From Candidatus Lachnoclostridium avicola (GTDB taxonomy: Bacteria > Bacillota > Clostridia > Lachnospirales > Lachnospiraceae): a stretch of DNA of 64,000 nucleotides. Below, in pieces: positions 61,878-64,000 of the stretch. Location of the stretch: the NCBI GenBank assembly GCA_019114465.1, contig DXFM01000008.1, positions 1 through 64,000 of the forward strand, in the 5' to 3' direction. Under the pieces are notes generated by a model. The model made no database searches. It was not told the origin of the DNA and saw only the letters and a list, made by a program, of their open reading frames with translations. The stretch's first letter is position 1. Each line of letters begins with the position of its first letter. Made by a program: the position numbers and the translations under genes.

Positions 61878-62783
61878 ATGATAACGCGCATGAGACTGAA
61901 GGCCCGCGGAAAGATCAATCTGGGGCTGGATGTGATTCGAAAACGGGAAGACGGGTATCATGAGGTGAAGATGGTGATGCAGACGGTGGGTCTTTACGAC
62001 AGCATCGACCTGCGGACGTCCGACCGGGAAGGAATCCGGGTGGAGACCAATCTTTATTATCTGCCCAACGATCAGAATAATCTGGTGTGGAAAGCGGCCG
62101 AGATGCTGAGACAGGAATTTGACCTGCCCGGCGGCCTGGATATCCGTCTGAAGAAGATGATCCCGGTGGCCGCAGGCATGGCTGGCGGCAGCAGCGACGC
62201 GGCGGCGGTGCTGTTTGGAGTCAACCGCATGTACGGGCTGGGGCTGTCCTTAGACCAGTTGAAGGAGCGGGGAGTGAAGATCGGGGCGGACGTGCCCTAC
62301 TGTCTGATGAGAGGGACCGCTCTCTCCGAGGGCATCGGCGAGATTCTGACGCCCCTGCCGCCGGTGCCCCAGTGCTGGGTGCTGCTGGCAAAGCCGGGCA
62401 TCAGCGTGTCCACGAAGTGGGTGTATGCCAATCTTCACGCCAACGAGCTGCGGCCGGAGGACCACCCGGATATCGACGGTCTGGTGGAAGCCATACGCCG
62501 GGGGGATTTGAAGGCCATGGCCGGAAAATTCGGAAATGTTCTGGAGCTGGTGACAGAGAAGCGGTATCCGGTGATCGGGGAGATCAAGAGCGTTATGAAG
62601 CGGTATGGGGCGTTAAACGCCATGATGAGTGGCAGCGGCCCCACAGTTTTCGGCCTGTTTGAGGATGTCAGGGCGGCAAAGAAGGCCTACTGGGCGCTGA
62701 AAAACGGTCGGCTTTCCGGCAGGATCAAGCAGGTTTATCTCACCAATTTTTTCAATAACAGGGAGGTTTCCAATGGACTATAA
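61878..62783 (+). CDS. ispE: 4-diphosphocytidyl-2-C-methyl-D-erythritol kinase
   Basis: 301 residues from ATG at 61878, seven bases after AGGTGG; a GTG at 61872 is less likely. ARGKINLGLDVIRKREDGYHEVKMVMQ and the GHMP-kinase glycine loop PVAAGMAGGSSDAAAVL are diagnostic. It phosphorylates CDP-ME in the non-mevalonate isoprenoid pathway that also supplies undecaprenyl carriers for the glycan locus. Its end overlaps the GntR gene by 11 bases. Confidence 0.96.
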   Translation: MITRMRLKARGKINLGLDVIRKREDGYHEVKMVMQTVGLYDSIDLRTSDREGIRVETNLYYLPNDQNNLVWKAAEMLRQEFDLPGGLDIRLKKMIPVAAGMAGGSSDAAAVLFGVNRMYGLGLSLDQLKERGVKIGADVPYCLMRGTALSEGIGEILTPLPPVPQCWVLLAKPGISVSTKWVYANLHANELRPEDHPDIDGLVEAIRRGDLKAMAGKFGNVLELVTEKRYPVIGEIKSVMKRYGALNAMMSGSGPTVFGLFEDVRAAKKAYWALKNGRLSGRIKQVYLTNFFNNREVSNGL

Positions 62784-63453
62784 TTTAAAGGTTACGATGA
62801 ATGAATATCTGCCTCTGCGGGATGTGGTATTCAACACCCTGCGGCAGGCAATTTTAAAGGGAGAGCTGGAGCCGGGCGAGAGGCTTATGGAGATCCAGCT
62901 GGCGGAGCGCCTGGGCGTGAGCAGAACCCCCATTCGCGAGGCCATCCGGAAACTGGAACTGGAAGGACTGGTGCTCATGATCCCGAGAAAAGGGGCGGAG
63001 GTGGCCAAAATATCTGCCAGAAGCCTGCGGGACGTGCTGGAGGTGCGCCGTGCCTTAGAGGAGCTGGCCATTGAGCTGGCCTGCCAGAGAATGTCGGAGG
63101 AGGACATTGACAATCTCCAGAAGGCTCAGGACGATTTTAAGGCGGCCATTTCCGAGGGAGACGCCATGAAGATCGCGGAGACGGACGAGCACTATCACGA
63201 TGTGATCTACGAGGGCACCCAGAACGCGAAGCTGATCCAGATGTTGAACAACCTGAGGGAGCAGATGTACCGCTACCGCCTGGAATATATTAAGGATGAG
63301 GATAAGAGAAAGATTCTGATCCTGGAACACGAGCGGATTCTGAAGGCCGTCCGGGAGCGGAAGGTGGCGGATGCCAAGGAGGCCATGAGGGAGCATATTG
63401 ACAATCAGGAGATCACCGTGGCGAAAAATATCACGGAGAAGGAGAACGGATGA
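62773..63453 (+). CDS. GntR-family (FadR subgroup) regulator
   Basis: 226 residues. N-terminal winged helix: VVFNTLRQAILKGELEPGERLMEIQLAERLGV then SRTPIREAIRKLE. The all-helical FCD ligand domain follows (LRDVLEVRRALEELAIELA, DEHYHDVIYEGTQN, LEHERILKAVRERKVADAKEAMREHI) with the His/Asp set that often binds metal plus an organic acid. GGGAGG precedes the ATG. Coupled to ispE and likely to act on the palindromes upstream of it. Confidence 0.92.
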   Translation: MDYNLKVTMNEYLPLRDVVFNTLRQAILKGELEPGERLMEIQLAERLGVSRTPIREAIRKLELEGLVLMIPRKGAEVAKISARSLRDVLEVRRALEELAIELACQRMSEEDIDNLQKAQDDFKAAISEGDAMKIAETDEHYHDVIYEGTQNAKLIQMLNNLREQMYRYRLEYIKDEDKRKILILEHERILKAVRERKVADAKEAMREHIDNQEITVAKNITEKENG

Positions 63454-63644
63454 CGTTTAAGGAGAGATACCTGGCGGGGGAGATTCCTTTTGAGGAGATT
63501 GATCGCTACATTGAGGAGTGGAATGAGAGCGACGACGAACGGCGTCTGGCAGAGTACCTGGGGCTGAACGCGGACGAGGAGGACGTCTGGGTGGACGAAA
63601 GCGATGAGGCCCTTCAGGAGCTGCTGGACAGCCAGAAGGCCTGA
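63450..63644 (+). CDS. Small acidic protein of unknown function
   Basis: 64 residues, about a third Asp/Glu, predicted helical, with no membrane segment: MTFKERYLAGEIPFEEID, then DEEDVWVDESDEAL. Its start overlaps the GntR stop (ATGA), so it is translated with the regulator. It may bind the regulator or another protein. I recognise no family. Confidence 0.7.
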   Translation: MTFKERYLAGEIPFEEIDRYIEEWNESDDERRLAEYLGLNADEEDVWVDESDEALQELLDSQKA

Positions 63645-63824
63645 TCCGGGCGCAGCGCCGGGGGACCGGCATGGACGGGAGAAAGAGACGGCAGAGGCGG
63701 GAGACCGCTGGCGGCCGTCTCTTTCTGCGTTTTAATAAAAGTCAAACAGAACTCAGACAAAATCTTAACCATAAGAGGATAGGCTTCTGAATATAAAAAA
63801 AGTGTAAAAGATGAAGAAGGTGAA
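63645..63824 (+). other. Intergenic region with probable terminator
   Basis: GAGAC and GTCTC arms (about 63700-63721) with paired GC inside, then TTTCTGCGTTTT, probably end the ispE-gntR transcript. The rest is AT-rich and holds no gene. Confidence 0.45.
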
Positions 63825-63870
63825 TTGACATAGTGACAGGTTGTCATTACAATAAGTGACAGGTTGTCAC
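63825..63870 (+). promoter_or_regulatory. TetR gene promoter with two operators
   Basis: TTGACA (63825-63830), 17 bases, TACAAT (63848-63853). TGACAGGTTGTCA fills the spacer (63834-63846) and the same sequence recurs at 63857-63869, extended there to the palindrome GTGACAGGTTGTCAC. The copies are 23 bases apart. This is the layout of a self-repressed TetR gene. Confidence 0.75.
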
Positions 63871-63951
63871 CCGAATGCTGTATACAGGATTTACAAATTC
63901 CTGTAACGCGGCGGCAGGACCGAATATACAGATAGAAAGCGGGGAGAGAAA

Positions 63952-64000
63952 ATGCCTACCGAACGGTTTCTCAGGCTTCCGGATGAGAAAAAGACGGCAA
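63952..64000 (+). CDS. TetR-family regulator, N-terminal fragment (runs off the window)
   Basis: Only 16 residues are visible: MPTERFLRLPDEKKTA, following GGGGAGAG. This start is typical of clostridial TetR/AcrR proteins, in which MPTERF is followed by a helix leading into the helix-turn-helix. The assignment relies on that short match and on the double palindromic operator upstream. The regulated partner, often a multidrug exporter, would be downstream. Confidence 0.65.
   Translation, partial: MPTERFLRLPDEKKTA

Noticed and set aside
1..64000. tRNA, rRNA or CRISPR loci
   Set aside because: No cloverleaf, rRNA signature or regularly spaced repeat was seen on either strand by reading; a covariance-model scan would be needed for certainty.

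Overview
The window looks like a chromosomal segment of a Gram-positive, spore-former-type Clostridia, most likely Lachnospiraceae. The support is strong AGGAGG-type ribosome sites, family relationships (LicD proteins, ChW-like wall modules, clostridial BMP-type transporters, a TetR protein starting MPTERF) and high-GC coding DNA broken by AT-rich promoters. No rRNA, tRNA, CRISPR array, transposase, integrase or phage gene was recognised.

Region 1 (1-19.4 kb) is a cell-surface polysaccharide locus. It has dTDP-rhamnose genes (rfbB fragment, rfbD, and a distant rfbC), glmM, glf (UDP-galactofuranose), a cytidylyltransferase fused to a PLP enzyme, a LicD phosphotransferase, several GT2/GT8 glycosyltransferases, two MOP-type flippases, a DUF2304/DUF2142 membrane pair, a secreted L,D-transpeptidase and an ABC-2 polysaccharide permease.

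Region 2 (19.4-40.0 kb) is visibly more AT-rich in its middle and separates the polysaccharide permease from its likely ATPase. It holds a YgjP-type metalloprotein, an XRE regulator, a DeoR regulator, and one long plus-strand gene run (22.0-38.5 kb). That run encodes a BtpA/SgcQ protein, a BMP-type (nucleoside-like) ABC importer, a PfkB-family kinase with an altered catalytic motif, four different two-SIS-domain proteins, two UPF0047/YjbQ-type proteins and three secondary transporters. It ends at a long hairpin. HicAB and methylglyoxal synthase follow on the minus strand. I infer an uncharacterised catabolic system for N-glycoside, nucleoside-like or amino-sugar compounds; the substrate cannot be read from the sequence.

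Region 3 (40.1-52.7 kb) resumes the polysaccharide locus. It has a Wzt-type ATPase with a C-terminal extension, a methyltransferase overlapping a 1036-residue protein (kinase-like domain, coiled coil, GT2, GT4), more glycosyltransferases, rfbFGH for a CDP-3,6-dideoxyhexose precursor, a second LicD protein and a GtrB-like enzyme. The Wzt extension, methyltransferase and kinase-plus-coiled-coil resemble a split version of the WbdD/Wzt chain-termination system of some Gram-negative O-antigens.

Region 4 (52.7-64 kb) is mixed chromosomal content: a small XRE protein, a BCCT transporter, a lipoprotein and an exported MBL hydrolase, a zinc-phospholipase-C-like protein, an AGCS symporter, a yybP-ykoY-type manganese riboswitch ahead of a CaCA exchanger, a cyclophilin, a GNAT protein, ispE with a GntR regulator, and the first codons of a TetR regulator behind a promoter with two perfect palindromes.
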